Made by a program: the position numbers and the translations under genes
Notes under the pieces: generated by a model
Told to the model about the DNA's origin: nothing
Databases searched by the model: none
What the model saw: only the letters and a program-made list of their open reading frames with translations
Assembly (NCBI GenBank): GCA_021798195.1
Contig: JAJZYH010000014.1
Location: 1-42,034 of the forward strand
Length of the DNA stretch: 42,034 nt
Direction: 5' to 3'
From: Thermoplasmata archaeon
GTDB lineage: Archaea; Thermoplasmatota; Thermoplasmata; Lutacidiplasmatales; UBA184
Part shown: positions 8,100 through 16,146 of the stretch, in pieces
How positions within the stretch are numbered: the stretch's first letter is position 1
Layout of the letters: the number at the start of each line of letters is the position of its first letter

Positions 8100-8819
8100 A
8101 TGGCCCGGCGCCCTCCGGCCCCCATTGGCCCCACCGCCGCGGACATCACCCGGCGATATATCGACGAGCACCCCTCCATCCGGGCCTGCCTGGCCTGGGA
8201 CATCGTGAACTTCACGGCCCTCGCCCGGAGGATCCTGGAGGAGAAGGGGCTCAAGAACGAGGAGGCCGTGACCGTGGCGTGCCGGCGCTACCAGAGGCAG
8301 ATGCAGGCGGAGGCCCCCCTCGACGAGCGCATGCTGGGGGTCATCCGGGGGAGCCGCCTCGAGGTCCGGACCCGCCTCGCCATCATCACGGCACGGAACG
8401 ACTGGGAGGCGCTCCTCAGGGTCGATGAGGCCGCCGGAGAGCTCCTCAAGGACCGCCGGCATCTCCTGCAGCTCATCCAGGGGCCGGGGGCCCTCACCAT
8501 CCTCCTCGAGGATGACCTTCTCTCGAGCCTCCTGCCGGGGCTCGGGAAGGGATACGTCCTGGACATCTACCGCGGGTTGGCGGCCCTCACGGTGCGGTCC
8601 CCCATCTCCATCGTGGAGACCCCCGGCGTGCTGGCATTCCTCGCCAATGCGTTGGCCCGGCGGGGGCTCAACTGCCTCGAGATCGTGAGTTCCCACACGG
8701 ACAACACGTTCGTGCTGGACGAGAAGGACCTGGTGAACGCCTTCCAGGTCTTGAGCGACCTGGTCCATCCGGGAACCGACGGGAAGAAGGAATCCGAGTC
8801 GCCCTCGCGACACGATTGA
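8100..8819 (+). CDS. ACT-domain protein with N-terminal helical domain (archaeal conserved)
   Basis: A 239-residue protein. The C-terminal part (about 165-225) has the ACT pattern: beta strand SPISIVETPGVLAFLANAL, a helix, then GLNCLEIVSSHTDNTFVLDEKD, close to the small-molecule-binding ACT domains of aspartokinases and amino-acid regulators. The first 70 residues (DITRRYIDEHPSIRACL and on, into a conserved CRRY) match, from memory, a helical or winged-helix-like region in a conserved archaeal family of ACT proteins of unknown function. It lies directly upstream of argC (95-base gap, same strand, no clear promoter between), so it may sense an amino acid for the arginine operon. That role is inferred from position only; no experiment on this family is known to me. 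Confidence 0.75.
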   Translation: MARRPPAPIGPTAADITRRYIDEHPSIRACLAWDIVNFTALARRILEEKGLKNEEAVTVACRRYQRQMQAEAPLDERMLGVIRGSRLEVRTRLAIITARNDWEALLRVDEAAGELLKDRRHLLQLIQGPGALTILLEDDLLSSLLPGLGKGYVLDIYRGLAALTVRSPISIVETPGVLAFLANALARRGLNCLEIVSSHTDNTFVLDEKDLVNAFQVLSDLVHPGTDGKKESESPSRHD

Positions 8820-8914
8820 TTCCCGGGGGCCAGCCCCCGGCGGGGAAGTCGGCACCGGGTCGTCATGGCCATCTCCCCCCCCCTCATGGCATCCTGGAGA
8901 GACGTCCGGCCAAG

Positions 8915-9952
8915 ATGGTGGGAACGCGCGTGGCGGTGATCGGCGCCAGTGGCTATCTTGGGGGGGAGCTTCTCCGGGTCCTCGCGGGACATCCGGGAGT
9001 CTCCTTGACCGGCGCGGTCTCCCACTCCCACGGCGGAATCCCCCTCTCCCGCCTCTGGCCCAATCTGCCGGACGGGGAACGCATCGTCTGCGAGGGGGAC
9101 GCCGACCGGCTGGATTGTGACCTCGCCTTCCTGGCCCTTCCCGCGGGCGAGGCGCTCTCCCTGGTCCCTTCCCTCCGGGCCCGGGGGATCCGGGTGGTGG
9201 ACCTGGGCCCCGATTACCGCCTCAAGGACCCGGCACTCTATGCCGCGGTCTATGGCCGCCCCCATACCGATCTCGAGGGGCTTGCCCAGGCCGTCTACGG
9301 CCTCACCGAGTGGAACCGGGACGCGATCCGGAATGCCTCCCTGGTGGCGAACCCGGGATGCTACCCCACCGCATCCCTCCTGGCGCTCCTGCCCCTCCGG
9401 AAGAAGGGTCTCCTCCCCACCCACGTCATCATCGACGCCAAGAGCGGCACCTCGGGGGCCGGGAGCGCGCTCTCCCCGCTCACCCACCACCCGCAAGCTT
9501 CCCAGGGGGTCCAGCCCTACGGGGGAGGGGCCCACCGCCACGCCCCGGAGATCGTTCAGGGAATGAAGGACCTCTCCGGAGCTCCCGATACGAGCGGGAT
9601 CCCGGAGCTCACGTTCCAGCCCCACGTGGTGCCCCTCGTCCGGGGGATCCTGTGCGACATCTATGCCCCCGGGGTGGCGGCGGAGAGCTTCCACCGCTGG
9701 GCCGGCACGCTCTCCGAGACCTACGCGGGGAGCTCGTTCGTCCGGACGTCGGCCACGATCCCGCAGGTCCCCTGGAGCACCGGCTCCAACCGTTGCTACA
9801 TCGCCTCCCAGAAGGTGGGCGCCTCCGGGGTGGTCTACAGCGTGCTCGACAACCTGGGAAAGGGAGGGGCCGGACAGGCCATCCAGAACGCGAACCTCAT
9901 GCTGGGCCGGCCCGAGGCGGAAGGGATCTCCATGGCGGGGCTCGGCCTCTAG
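8915..9952 (+). CDS. argC: N-acetyl-gamma-glutamyl-phosphate reductase
   Basis: A 345-residue ArgC, the NADPH-dependent enzyme that reduces N-acetylglutamyl phosphate to the semialdehyde. The N-terminal Rossmann motif is GASGYLGGELLR (about 10-21). The catalytic cysteine is C149 in ANPGCYPT, and the active-site histidine motif is GGGAHRHAPE (about 203-211). The C-terminal GSNRCYI...GKGGAGQAIQN block is also typical. I use ATG 8915; a longer frame back to 8816 adds 33 residues with no homology-like character. The related LysY acts on LysW-bound substrates, but the argJ gene six bases downstream points to the acetylated arginine route. First gene of the arg operon. Confidence 0.95.
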   Translation: MVGTRVAVIGASGYLGGELLRVLAGHPGVSLTGAVSHSHGGIPLSRLWPNLPDGERIVCEGDADRLDCDLAFLALPAGEALSLVPSLRARGIRVVDLGPDYRLKDPALYAAVYGRPHTDLEGLAQAVYGLTEWNRDAIRNASLVANPGCYPTASLLALLPLRKKGLLPTHVIIDAKSGTSGAGSALSPLTHHPQASQGVQPYGGGAHRHAPEIVQGMKDLSGAPDTSGIPELTFQPHVVPLVRGILCDIYAPGVAAESFHRWAGTLSETYAGSSFVRTSATIPQVPWSTGSNRCYIASQKVGASGVVYSVLDNLGKGGAGQAIQNANLMLGRPEAEGISMAGLGL

Positions 9953-9958
9953 GGGGAG

Positions 9959-11215
9959 ATGGGGGCGAACATGATCCAGATCTCCGGCGGTGTGACCCAC
10001 CCCCACGGCTTTCGGGCGTCGGGCGTGGCGTCGGGCATCAAGCGGTCCCTGCGCCCCGACCTTGCCCTGCTCTTCACGGACCGTCCGGCGGCGGCCGCCG
10101 GCATCTTCACCACCAACCGCGTCCGCGCGGCTCCGGTGGAGATGTGTGCGGAGCGGCTCTCGCACGACCCCGGACGGATCCATGGGGCCGTGGTGGTGAG
10201 CGGCGTGGCCAACGCTCTCACCGGCCCCGCGGGCCGTGCGGACCAGGAGGAGGTGACCCGGGCCGCCGCGGAGCTCCTGGGCGTCCCTCCCGAGTCCCTC
10301 CTGCCCGCCGCCACCGGGGTCATCGGGCCGCGCATCCCGGTGGAGAAGGTACGCCGGGCCCTCCCCGAAGCCGTCCGCCAACTGGCTTCCGACCGGGAGG
10401 GTTCTTCCCACGCGGCCCATGCCATCCTCACCACCGACACCGGGCCCAAGGAGGCGGCCACCACGGTGCGGCTCGCCGACGGGACCCGGGTCCGTGTGGG
10501 GGGGATGGCCAAGGGGAGCGGCATGATCGCTCCCGCCATGGGGCCGCTCCACGCCACCACCCTCGGCTTCGTGACCACCGACGCCCGGGTCACTCCCGCG
10601 GGGCTGGAACGTCTCCTCACCCGCGAGGGGGACCGGACCTTCAACATGATCTGCGTCGACGGGGACACCAGCACCAACGACACCCTCCTCGCCTTCTCCA
10701 ACGGCGCCGCGGGGGGGCCCGTGGCCGACGACGACCCCGCCCTGGGGACGGCCGTGGGGCAGATCCTCGAATCCCTCGCCCGGGCGGTGGCGAAGGATGG
10801 GGAGGGAGCCACCAAGCTCCTCACCATCCGGGTGCGGGGGGCCAGCGACTCGGAGCACGCCCGACGGGCGGCCAAGGCGGTGGCGCGGTCCACCCTGGTG
10901 AAGACCGCCCTCTTCGGGGCAGACCCCAACGTGGGGCGCATCGCATGCGCCCTGGGCTACTCGGGGGCCGATTTTGCGGTGGAGCACTTGAACGTCTCCC
11001 TGGTGGAGGGCGCCCGGAACCTCCCCCTCATCGTGGGGGGGATCCCGGCGCCGGGCCTCGACAACGGCGGAGGGCAGAGGATCCACGCCGTCCTCCAACG
11101 GCAGCAGGAGGTGACGCTGGATGTGGATCTCGGCGCCGGCCCCGCCGCGGCGGTTGCCTGGGGATGCGACCTCTCCTACGGATACGTCCACATCAACGCG
11201 GCCTACCGGACATGA
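9959..11215 (+). CDS. argJ: Bifunctional ornithine acetyltransferase / N-acetylglutamate synthase
   Basis: A 418-residue ArgJ, which moves the acetyl group from N-acetylornithine to glutamate so that it is recycled. The protein self-cleaves: the expected site is between A199 and T200 in LHATTLGFVTTDA, T200 being the new N-terminal nucleophile. The preceding KGSGMIAP motif and the C-terminal end (DLSYGYVHINAAYRT) are family hallmarks. One difference is seen: the usual NSGNAN-ATG motif reads VSGVANALTG here (about 80-89). Whether it can also make acetylglutamate from acetyl-CoA cannot be judged. ATG 9959 is six bases after argC; ATG 9971 is an alternative. The stop overlaps the argB start as ATGA. 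Confidence 0.95.
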   Translation: MGANMIQISGGVTHPHGFRASGVASGIKRSLRPDLALLFTDRPAAAAGIFTTNRVRAAPVEMCAERLSHDPGRIHGAVVVSGVANALTGPAGRADQEEVTRAAAELLGVPPESLLPAATGVIGPRIPVEKVRRALPEAVRQLASDREGSSHAAHAILTTDTGPKEAATTVRLADGTRVRVGGMAKGSGMIAPAMGPLHATTLGFVTTDARVTPAGLERLLTREGDRTFNMICVDGDTSTNDTLLAFSNGAAGGPVADDDPALGTAVGQILESLARAVAKDGEGATKLLTIRVRGASDSEHARRAAKAVARSTLVKTALFGADPNVGRIACALGYSGADFAVEHLNVSLVEGARNLPLIVGGIPAPGLDNGGGQRIHAVLQRQQEVTLDVDLGAGPAAAVAWGCDLSYGYVHINAAYRT

Positions 11216-12114
11216 CGGCGGAAAGGGACGGGGGACCCACCGCGCATGGGGGGGTCGGTCTGCGTGTGGTGAAGGTGGGAGGGGACGAGATCCTCCCGGG
11301 ACCCGCCCTCGATTCCCTGGCCCGGTGGGTCGTGCGGGAGACGAGGGCGGGGTCCCCGATGATCCTGGTGCACGGGGGCGGGGATGAGGTCACGGAACTC
11401 GCCCGGCGCCTGGACGTCCCCACGCGAAAGGTCCAGGGACATCGGGTCACAACCCCCGAGATCCTTCCCCTGGTGGAAGGAACCCTCGCGGGAGTGGTGA
11501 ACCTGCGCCTGGTACGCGCCCTGGAGGAGGCGGGGATAGCCACGGTGGGCCTATCGGGGGTCTCCGGCGGAATGGTGGAGGCCCAATGGGCCGGCGACCC
11601 CCCGGGGAGCCTGGGCTTCGTCGGTTGGCCCCGGAGGGTGGACCCCACCCTCCTCCGTCTCCTCCTCCGGGAGGGCTTCCTCCCCGTCCTCGCGCCCCTC
11701 GCTCGGGGCCCGTCGCATGAGGTGCTCAACGTCAACGCGGACCCCTTTGCGGCGGCCCTGGCGGCCGCGCTCCGGGCCGATCTCTGGCTCCTCACCGACG
11801 TCCCCGGCGTCCGCGGAGAGGCCGGGGAGTGGCTCCCGGAGCTTCCGGAGCACGTGGCCCAGGAGCTCCTCGCCCGGGGCATCGCGTCGGACGGCATGGT
11901 CCCCAAGCTCCAGGCCGCCCTGGGGGCCCTCTCCTCCGGAGTGCCCCGGGTGCGCATCGGGAACCTCCCCGCGGAGGGCTCGCCGGAACCCGGGAAGGGC
12001 ACGTGGGTCCTGCGGGAACGTCCCGTGCCCCACGCTGCCCCGGACGCGTCGGCGGGGTTCCCTCCCGCATCCACCATCATGAGCCTCCCTTCCCAACGGG
12101 AGGCGGGAACGTGA
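11212..12114 (+). CDS. argB: N-acetylglutamate kinase
   Basis: A 300-residue amino-acid kinase family protein that phosphorylates N-acetylglutamate. The visible motifs are VVKVGGDEI near residue 19, the glycine-rich loop LVHGGGDEV near 52, the substrate-binding NVNADPFAAALAAAL and the nucleotide-site LTDVPGV, followed by the conserved GMVPKLQAAL. The tail after about residue 270 is a variable Pro/Ala-rich extension longer than in most ArgB proteins. The start ATG overlaps the argJ stop (ATGA) and the stop overlaps the argG GTG start (GTGA), so translation is coupled on both sides. A LysZ-type role is possible in principle, but argJ, argG and argH on the same transcript favour arginine synthesis. 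Confidence 0.93.
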   Translation: MTAERDGGPTAHGGVGLRVVKVGGDEILPGPALDSLARWVVRETRAGSPMILVHGGGDEVTELARRLDVPTRKVQGHRVTTPEILPLVEGTLAGVVNLRLVRALEEAGIATVGLSGVSGGMVEAQWAGDPPGSLGFVGWPRRVDPTLLRLLLREGFLPVLAPLARGPSHEVLNVNADPFAAALAAALRADLWLLTDVPGVRGEAGEWLPELPEHVAQELLARGIASDGMVPKLQAALGALSSGVPRVRIGNLPAEGSPEPGKGTWVLRERPVPHAAPDASAGFPPASTIMSLPSQREAGT

Positions 12115-13394
12115 ACGGAACGATGTCCGAAGAAGGCAAGGGACCGCGGCATGTGATCCTGGCGTACTCGGGCGGCCTGGACACTTCGGTGGCGATCCCC
12201 TGGATCAAGGAGAAGTATGGAGCCGAGGTGACCACCCTCACCGTGGATGTGGGGCAGGAGGGAGAGCTGGGAGATGCCCTGGAGAGGGCCCGCGCCAACG
12301 GGGCGCGGGACTCCGTATTCGTGGATCTCAAGGAGGCGTTCGCGGAGGAGTTCCTCTTCCCGGGCCTCAAGGCCAATGCGCTCTACCAGGGGGTCTACCC
12401 GCTCTCCACGTCGCTGGCACGCCCCCTCATCGTCCGCGCCCTGGTGGAGACCGCCCGGCGCCTGGGGGCGGATGCGGTGGCCCACGGGTGCACCGGGAAG
12501 GGAAACGACCAGGTGCGGTTCGACGTGGGCGTGAAGACCCTGGCGCCCGAGCTCCGGATCATCGCCCCGGTCCGGGAGTGGGACATGAACCGGACCGACG
12601 AGATGGCCTTCGCCCGGGAACGGGGCCTGCATATCCACCAGAAGCCCGAGTCCCCCTACTCCGTCGATGAGAACCTCTGGGGACGGTCCGTGGAGGGAGG
12701 GATCCTCGAGGACCCCGCCGCTCCCCCGCCGGAGGAGGTGTTCGACTGGACGGGGCATCCCGACACGTGGCCCGCCGGGCCGGAGGAGGTGACCGTGGGC
12801 TTCCAGGAAGGGGTTCCCGAGACCCTCGACGGGCACATGCTGTCCCCCGTGGAGCTCATCCGTACCCTGAACCGCCGCGCGGGCCGGCACGGCATCGGCC
12901 GCATCGACCACGTGGAGGACCGGGTGGTGGGCATCAAATCCCGCGAGACCTACGAGTGCCCGGCCGCCACCGTCCTCATCCAGGCGCACCAGGCGCTGGA
13001 ATCGCTCGTCCTCCCCCGGGACCTCCTGTCGTTCAAGGCGGGCGTTGACCGCCGCTTCGCGGAACTGGTCTACGAAGGGTTCTGGTACAGCCCGCTGCGC
13101 AGCGCCCTCGAGGCCTTCGAGGACTCGACCCAGGCCACCGTTTCCGGGGAGGTCACCCTGCGCTTCTTTCAGGGAACCTCGAAGGTCGTCTCCCGGAAGT
13201 CCCCCTACTCCCTCCTCTCGCGGGAGCTCGTGACCTACGACCGGGGTTCCACGTTCCCGCAGAGGGCCGCCGAGGGGTTCATCCACCTGTACGGCCTGGC
13301 CAACCGGACGGCGTATGCGCGGAGGAAGGAGGCCCACCCCCTCGGGGAAGAAGGTGAGATCCCTGCTCCGGGACCGGTTCTCCCGCCCCCTTGA
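12111..13394 (+). CDS. argG: Argininosuccinate synthase
   Basis: A 427-residue ArgG, which joins citrulline and aspartate using ATP. The N-terminal PP-loop reads ILAYSGGLDTSV, and the citrulline/aspartate site includes AHGCTGKGNDQVRF and SPYSVDENLWGRS. I chose GTG 12111 because it overlaps the argB stop (GTGA) and has GGGAGGCGGG five to ten bases upstream; ATG 12123 is an in-frame alternative four codons later. The last 20 or so residues (from GEEGEIPAPG) run past the normal end and overlap argH by 41 bases. It is the fourth gene of the arg operon. Confidence 0.95.
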   Translation: MNGTMSEEGKGPRHVILAYSGGLDTSVAIPWIKEKYGAEVTTLTVDVGQEGELGDALERARANGARDSVFVDLKEAFAEEFLFPGLKANALYQGVYPLSTSLARPLIVRALVETARRLGADAVAHGCTGKGNDQVRFDVGVKTLAPELRIIAPVREWDMNRTDEMAFARERGLHIHQKPESPYSVDENLWGRSVEGGILEDPAAPPPEEVFDWTGHPDTWPAGPEEVTVGFQEGVPETLDGHMLSPVELIRTLNRRAGRHGIGRIDHVEDRVVGIKSRETYECPAATVLIQAHQALESLVLPRDLLSFKAGVDRRFAELVYEGFWYSPLRSALEAFEDSTQATVSGEVTLRFFQGTSKVVSRKSPYSLLSRELVTYDRGSTFPQRAAEGFIHLYGLANRTAYARRKEAHPLGEEGEIPAPGPVLPPP

Positions 13395-14853
13395 CCCCCG
13401 CGCGGCCGACTACAGTTCCTCGGTGGAGGAGGACCAAAGCCTCCTCGTCCCGGACCTCGTGGGAAGCCTCGCCCACCTCCGCATGCTCTGGCGCGAGGGG
13501 CTCATCCCCGACGGGGATGCCCGGAAGCTCCACGAGGGCCTCACGGCCCTCTACCGGCGGGCCCTCGAGGGCAGGGTGAAGCTCGACCCGGCCCTCGAGG
13601 ACGTGCACATGAACGTGGAGGTGGCCCTCACCTCCCGGGCGGGTCCCCGCGCCGGCGCACGGCTGCATACGGGCCGCAGCCGGAACGACCAGGTGGCCAC
13701 CGACCTCCTCCTCTACCTCCGGGAGTCCTCCTGGGCGGTGGAGACGGCCGCCTGGCGGCTCGTCCGGACCCTCCTGCGCCAGGCGCGGGGGCCCGCGGGG
13801 CGCACGACCGTCCTGGGACGGACCCATTTCCAGGAGGCGCAGCGCGTCCACCTGGGGCAGGTTCTCCTGGTGCACGCCCACCGCTTCGCCCGGGACGCCC
13901 AGCGGGCCGAAGCCCTCCGGCGGTCCCTCCGCCACTCCCCCCTGGGCTCCGCGGCCCTCGCGGGGAGTTCCCTCCCCCTGGACCGCGGAAGCACCGCGCG
14001 ATGGCTGGGCTTCTCGGGACCCAACCCCAATTCCATGGATGCCGTGTCCGACCGCGACCCCTCCGCCGAGGCCCTCTTCCTGGCGGCCCTCGTGGGGGTC
14101 CATGCCAGCTCCCTCGCCGAGGAGATCGTCCTCTGGTCCACCCCCGAGCTCCGGCAGGTCCGCCTCGACGACCCCTTCGTGACCACCTCGAGCCTCATGC
14201 CGCACAAGCGGAACCCGGACCTCGCGGAGCTTGCCCGCGCCGAGGCGGGACCCCTCCTGGGTCTTTTGGTGGCCCACCTCACCGTCCAGAAAGGCCTCCC
14301 TCTCGCCTACAACCGGGACCTCCAGGCCCTGAAGCCCCTCCTCCGGGAGGGGATCCGCCGCACCATCCGCCTCCTGGACCTCATGGAGGGCATGCTGGCC
14401 ACGGCCCGGTTCCTCCCTCCCGGAGAGGGTTCCCCATCCCCCCCCGCGACCCTCACCTGGAGCGTGGAGGCCGTGGATGCCCTGGTCCGGGCAGGCTCCC
14501 CGTTCCGGGAGGCGCACCGGCAGATGGCCGCGTTCGTGAAGTCCCTGGAGGGGCAGGATCTCCCGCGGGATCCCCGGTCCTGGGACCGCCTCCTGGAAGA
14601 ACGGTTCCCGGCCCTGGCGGCCACGGGGTTCCGGGTGCCCCGCCCCGAGGAGGAGCCGGACCTGCGCCGGACGATGGGCGGGAGCCACTGGTCCTGGGTC
14701 CGGAGGGACGCGAGGAACCTCCAGGCCCAAGCCGGGGCGGCGGCGCGCCGGATCCGACGGGAACGCCTCGCCTGGGAGCGGAAGGTCCGCTTCCTCCTGG
14801 AGCCACTCCCCCCTCGCTCCGGACGGGGAGCCCTCCCCGCGGAAAAGAGGTAA
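13354..14853 (+). CDS. argH: Argininosuccinate lyase
   Basis: A 499-residue member of the fumarase/aspartase superfamily that splits argininosuccinate to arginine and fumarate, the last step of the pathway. Conserved blocks are visible: MNVEVALTSR followed by GRLHTGRSRNDQV-like TGRSRNDQVATD, GRTHFQEAQ with the catalytic-site His, and the signature SSLMPHKRNPD (the common form is SSxMPQKKNPD). The start is GTG 13354 inside the argG 3' end, the point where homology should begin; an upstream in-frame start at 13315 would add 13 implausible residues. The carbamoyltransferase, argD and a glutamate acetylase are not in this window. Its stop TAA lies inside the TATA box of the next gene. Confidence 0.94.
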   Translation: MRSLLRDRFSRPLDPRAADYSSSVEEDQSLLVPDLVGSLAHLRMLWREGLIPDGDARKLHEGLTALYRRALEGRVKLDPALEDVHMNVEVALTSRAGPRAGARLHTGRSRNDQVATDLLLYLRESSWAVETAAWRLVRTLLRQARGPAGRTTVLGRTHFQEAQRVHLGQVLLVHAHRFARDAQRAEALRRSLRHSPLGSAALAGSSLPLDRGSTARWLGFSGPNPNSMDAVSDRDPSAEALFLAALVGVHASSLAEEIVLWSTPELRQVRLDDPFVTTSSLMPHKRNPDLAELARAEAGPLLGLLVAHLTVQKGLPLAYNRDLQALKPLLREGIRRTIRLLDLMEGMLATARFLPPGEGSPSPPATLTWSVEAVDALVRAGSPFREAHRQMAAFVKSLEGQDLPRDPRSWDRLLEERFPALAATGFRVPRPEEEPDLRRTMGGSHWSWVRRDARNLQAQAGAAARRIRRERLAWERKVRFLLEPLPPRSGRGALPAEKR

Positions 14854-14858
14854 ATAGC
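14847..14858 (+). promoter_or_regulatory. TATA box for the Sec61 beta gene, overlapping the argH stop
   Basis: AGAGGTAAATAGC includes the argH stop codon (14851-14853). It is about 28 bases before ATG 14882, giving a leaderless transcript for the small secretion gene independent of the arg operon. Confidence 0.55.
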
Positions 14859-14881
14859 GGAGCCGGAGTGGAACGGACCGT

Positions 14882-15043
14882 ATGGCCAAGGACCGCAACC
14901 GCGGGTTCAGCTCGGCGGCAGGGCTCATCCAGTACTACGACATGGAGGAGACCAAGTCGCTCAAGGTGCCCCCCGAGGTGGTCCTCATCATGGGGCTCGC
15001 CGCGGCATTCCTCGTGGAGATCCTCACCTGGCGATTCGGTTAG
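14882..15043 (+). CDS. Preprotein translocase Sec61 beta subunit
   Basis: A 53-residue protein of the archaeal Sec61 beta (SecG-like) family, the small non-essential subunit of the SecYE beta channel. The N-terminal cytoplasmic half has the family pattern SSAAGLIQYYDMEE (about 10-23), followed by K-x-x-P and a single C-terminal membrane helix (about 32-51). Length and one-helix topology match the family exactly. It has its own TATA box overlapping the argH stop. It is followed after only five bases by the stop of the convergent taw1 gene. The gene is easily missed because of its size. Confidence 0.93.
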   Translation: MAKDRNRGFSSAAGLIQYYDMEETKSLKVPPEVVLIMGLAAAFLVEILTWRFG

Positions 15044-15048
15044 GACCG

Positions 15049-16050
15049 TCACCGGGAGAGCACCGGGAGCGGTTCCCCCAGGGTGGGGAGGGGACCGTCC
15101 AGGGCAGGGGCAAGGCCCGGTAGCCATCGGACCGAGGGGTCCCGGCACAGGAGGAGGACCTTGGAATCCGGTGCCTCGTCCACCACGGGATAGCCCAGGA
15201 GGTTTGCAAGGCGCGTCCCGAATTGCCGCACCTCCTCGTGGGTGGGGACGTGGTCCCGGGAGAGCCTCTGGCGCGACCGCCCCATGTAGACGTACCCCTT
15301 GGGCTCGATGAAATCCGGGGCCGCCAAACGGTCCAGTTCCGCATACTGCTCCTCCCAGCCCAGGTTCCAGCCCCGGACCAGCGTGTGCCGGATCACCCGG
15401 CGGGTCTTCAAGTCCTTGAGGATCCGCAGGCTCTCCAGGATCCGGTCCCACGCGTCCTCCCGGGCCGGGAGGGTGAGGCGCCGGAAGATCTCCGCATTGG
15501 GCGCCGTGATGGAGCAATAGAGCTGCGTGGGGAGGGGATCCAGCGCCCGCAGGCCGTCGGGGTTCGTCCCGTTGGTGACGAGGAAGGTGGTGATCCCGCG
15601 CTCGTGGCAGAGCCGGAGGAACTCCGAGAGCTTGGGATAGAACGTGGGTTCGCCCGTGAGGGAGATGGCCACGTGCCGGGGCTCCCGGGACTCCTCCCAG
15701 CGGGCGCGGTCCACCCGGGGGTCCCCCCCGAAGCCGCTCAGGAGCTTCCTCTGGGCCTCGATGGACTTGGAGAGGAGCGTCGACGGATCGTCGAACTCGG
15801 GAAGCGTCTCGTCGTACTCCCATCCCTGGTAGCGCCAGCAGAACCGGCAGTGGAGGTTGCACGCATCGATGGACGGGCTCATCTGGAGGCAGCGGTGGCT
15901 CTCGATCCCGTAGAACTGGCCCTTGTAGCAGTGCCGCCCCTCTCCCAGAGCCTTGGCGGTCCAGTAGCAGACCTTCACCGCCGAATGCTTTCCGGTGAGT
16001 TGATACCCCTGCTCTTCCAGGGGGTTCCCCGAAAGGTCCTGGTCTCCCAC
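15049..16050 (-). CDS. taw1: 4-demethylwyosine synthase (radical SAM, TYW1/Taw1)
   Basis: A 333-residue radical SAM enzyme that condenses pyruvate carbons with N1-methylguanosine-37 of tRNA-Phe to form the tricyclic wyosine base. The SAM cluster motif is C64-x3-C68-x2-C71 (ACNLHCRFCWR), and three further cysteines C28, C41 and C54 are evenly spaced by 13, as in the second iron-sulfur cluster of archaeal TYW1. That spacing supports GTG 16050 as start; a TATA-like CTTTTAGTGG about 25 bases upstream would make it leaderless. A longer frame to 16140 is possible but adds only a Pro/Gly-rich stretch. No flavodoxin domain is present, as usual in archaea. Confidence 0.94.
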   Translation of the reverse strand: MGDQDLSGNPLEEQGYQLTGKHSAVKVCYWTAKALGEGRHCYKGQFYGIESHRCLQMSPSIDACNLHCRFCWRYQGWEYDETLPEFDDPSTLLSKSIEAQRKLLSGFGGDPRVDRARWEESREPRHVAISLTGEPTFYPKLSEFLRLCHERGITTFLVTNGTNPDGLRALDPLPTQLYCSITAPNAEIFRRLTLPAREDAWDRILESLRILKDLKTRRVIRHTLVRGWNLGWEEQYAELDRLAAPDFIEPKGYVYMGRSRQRLSRDHVPTHEEVRQFGTRLANLLGYPVVDEAPDSKVLLLCRDPSVRWLPGLAPALDGPLPTLGEPLPVLSR

Positions 16051-16070
16051 GTCTCTCCCGAGAGGGTCCT

Positions 16071-16080
16071 CCACTAAAAG
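16071..16080 (-). promoter_or_regulatory. TATA-like box for taw1
   Basis: CTTTTAGTGG on the minus strand lies about 25 bases before GTG 16050. The spacing matches the leaderless pattern of other genes here. Confidence 0.45.
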
Positions 16081-16146
16081 GGTTCCCCGGGCGCCGGGGC
16101 CCTCTGGCTCCGGGGGGCGAGCCGCCCCGGACGCGGGCACCCCGTC

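Noticed and set aside
8816-8914. Upstream start for argC
   Set aside because: The extra 33 residues precede the family's N-terminal Rossmann strand and are Pro/Gly/His-rich; ATG 8915 fits the expected length.
8567-11191. An 874-codon minus-strand frame opposite argC and argJ
   Set aside because: The opposite strand has clear ArgC and ArgJ motifs. The antisense product has no recognisable pattern.
8915-12114. LysW-dependent lysine or arginine pathway instead of acetylated arginine synthesis
   Set aside because: No LysW carrier or LysX-type ligase is present, and argJ sits between argC and argB, which fits the N-acetyl route.
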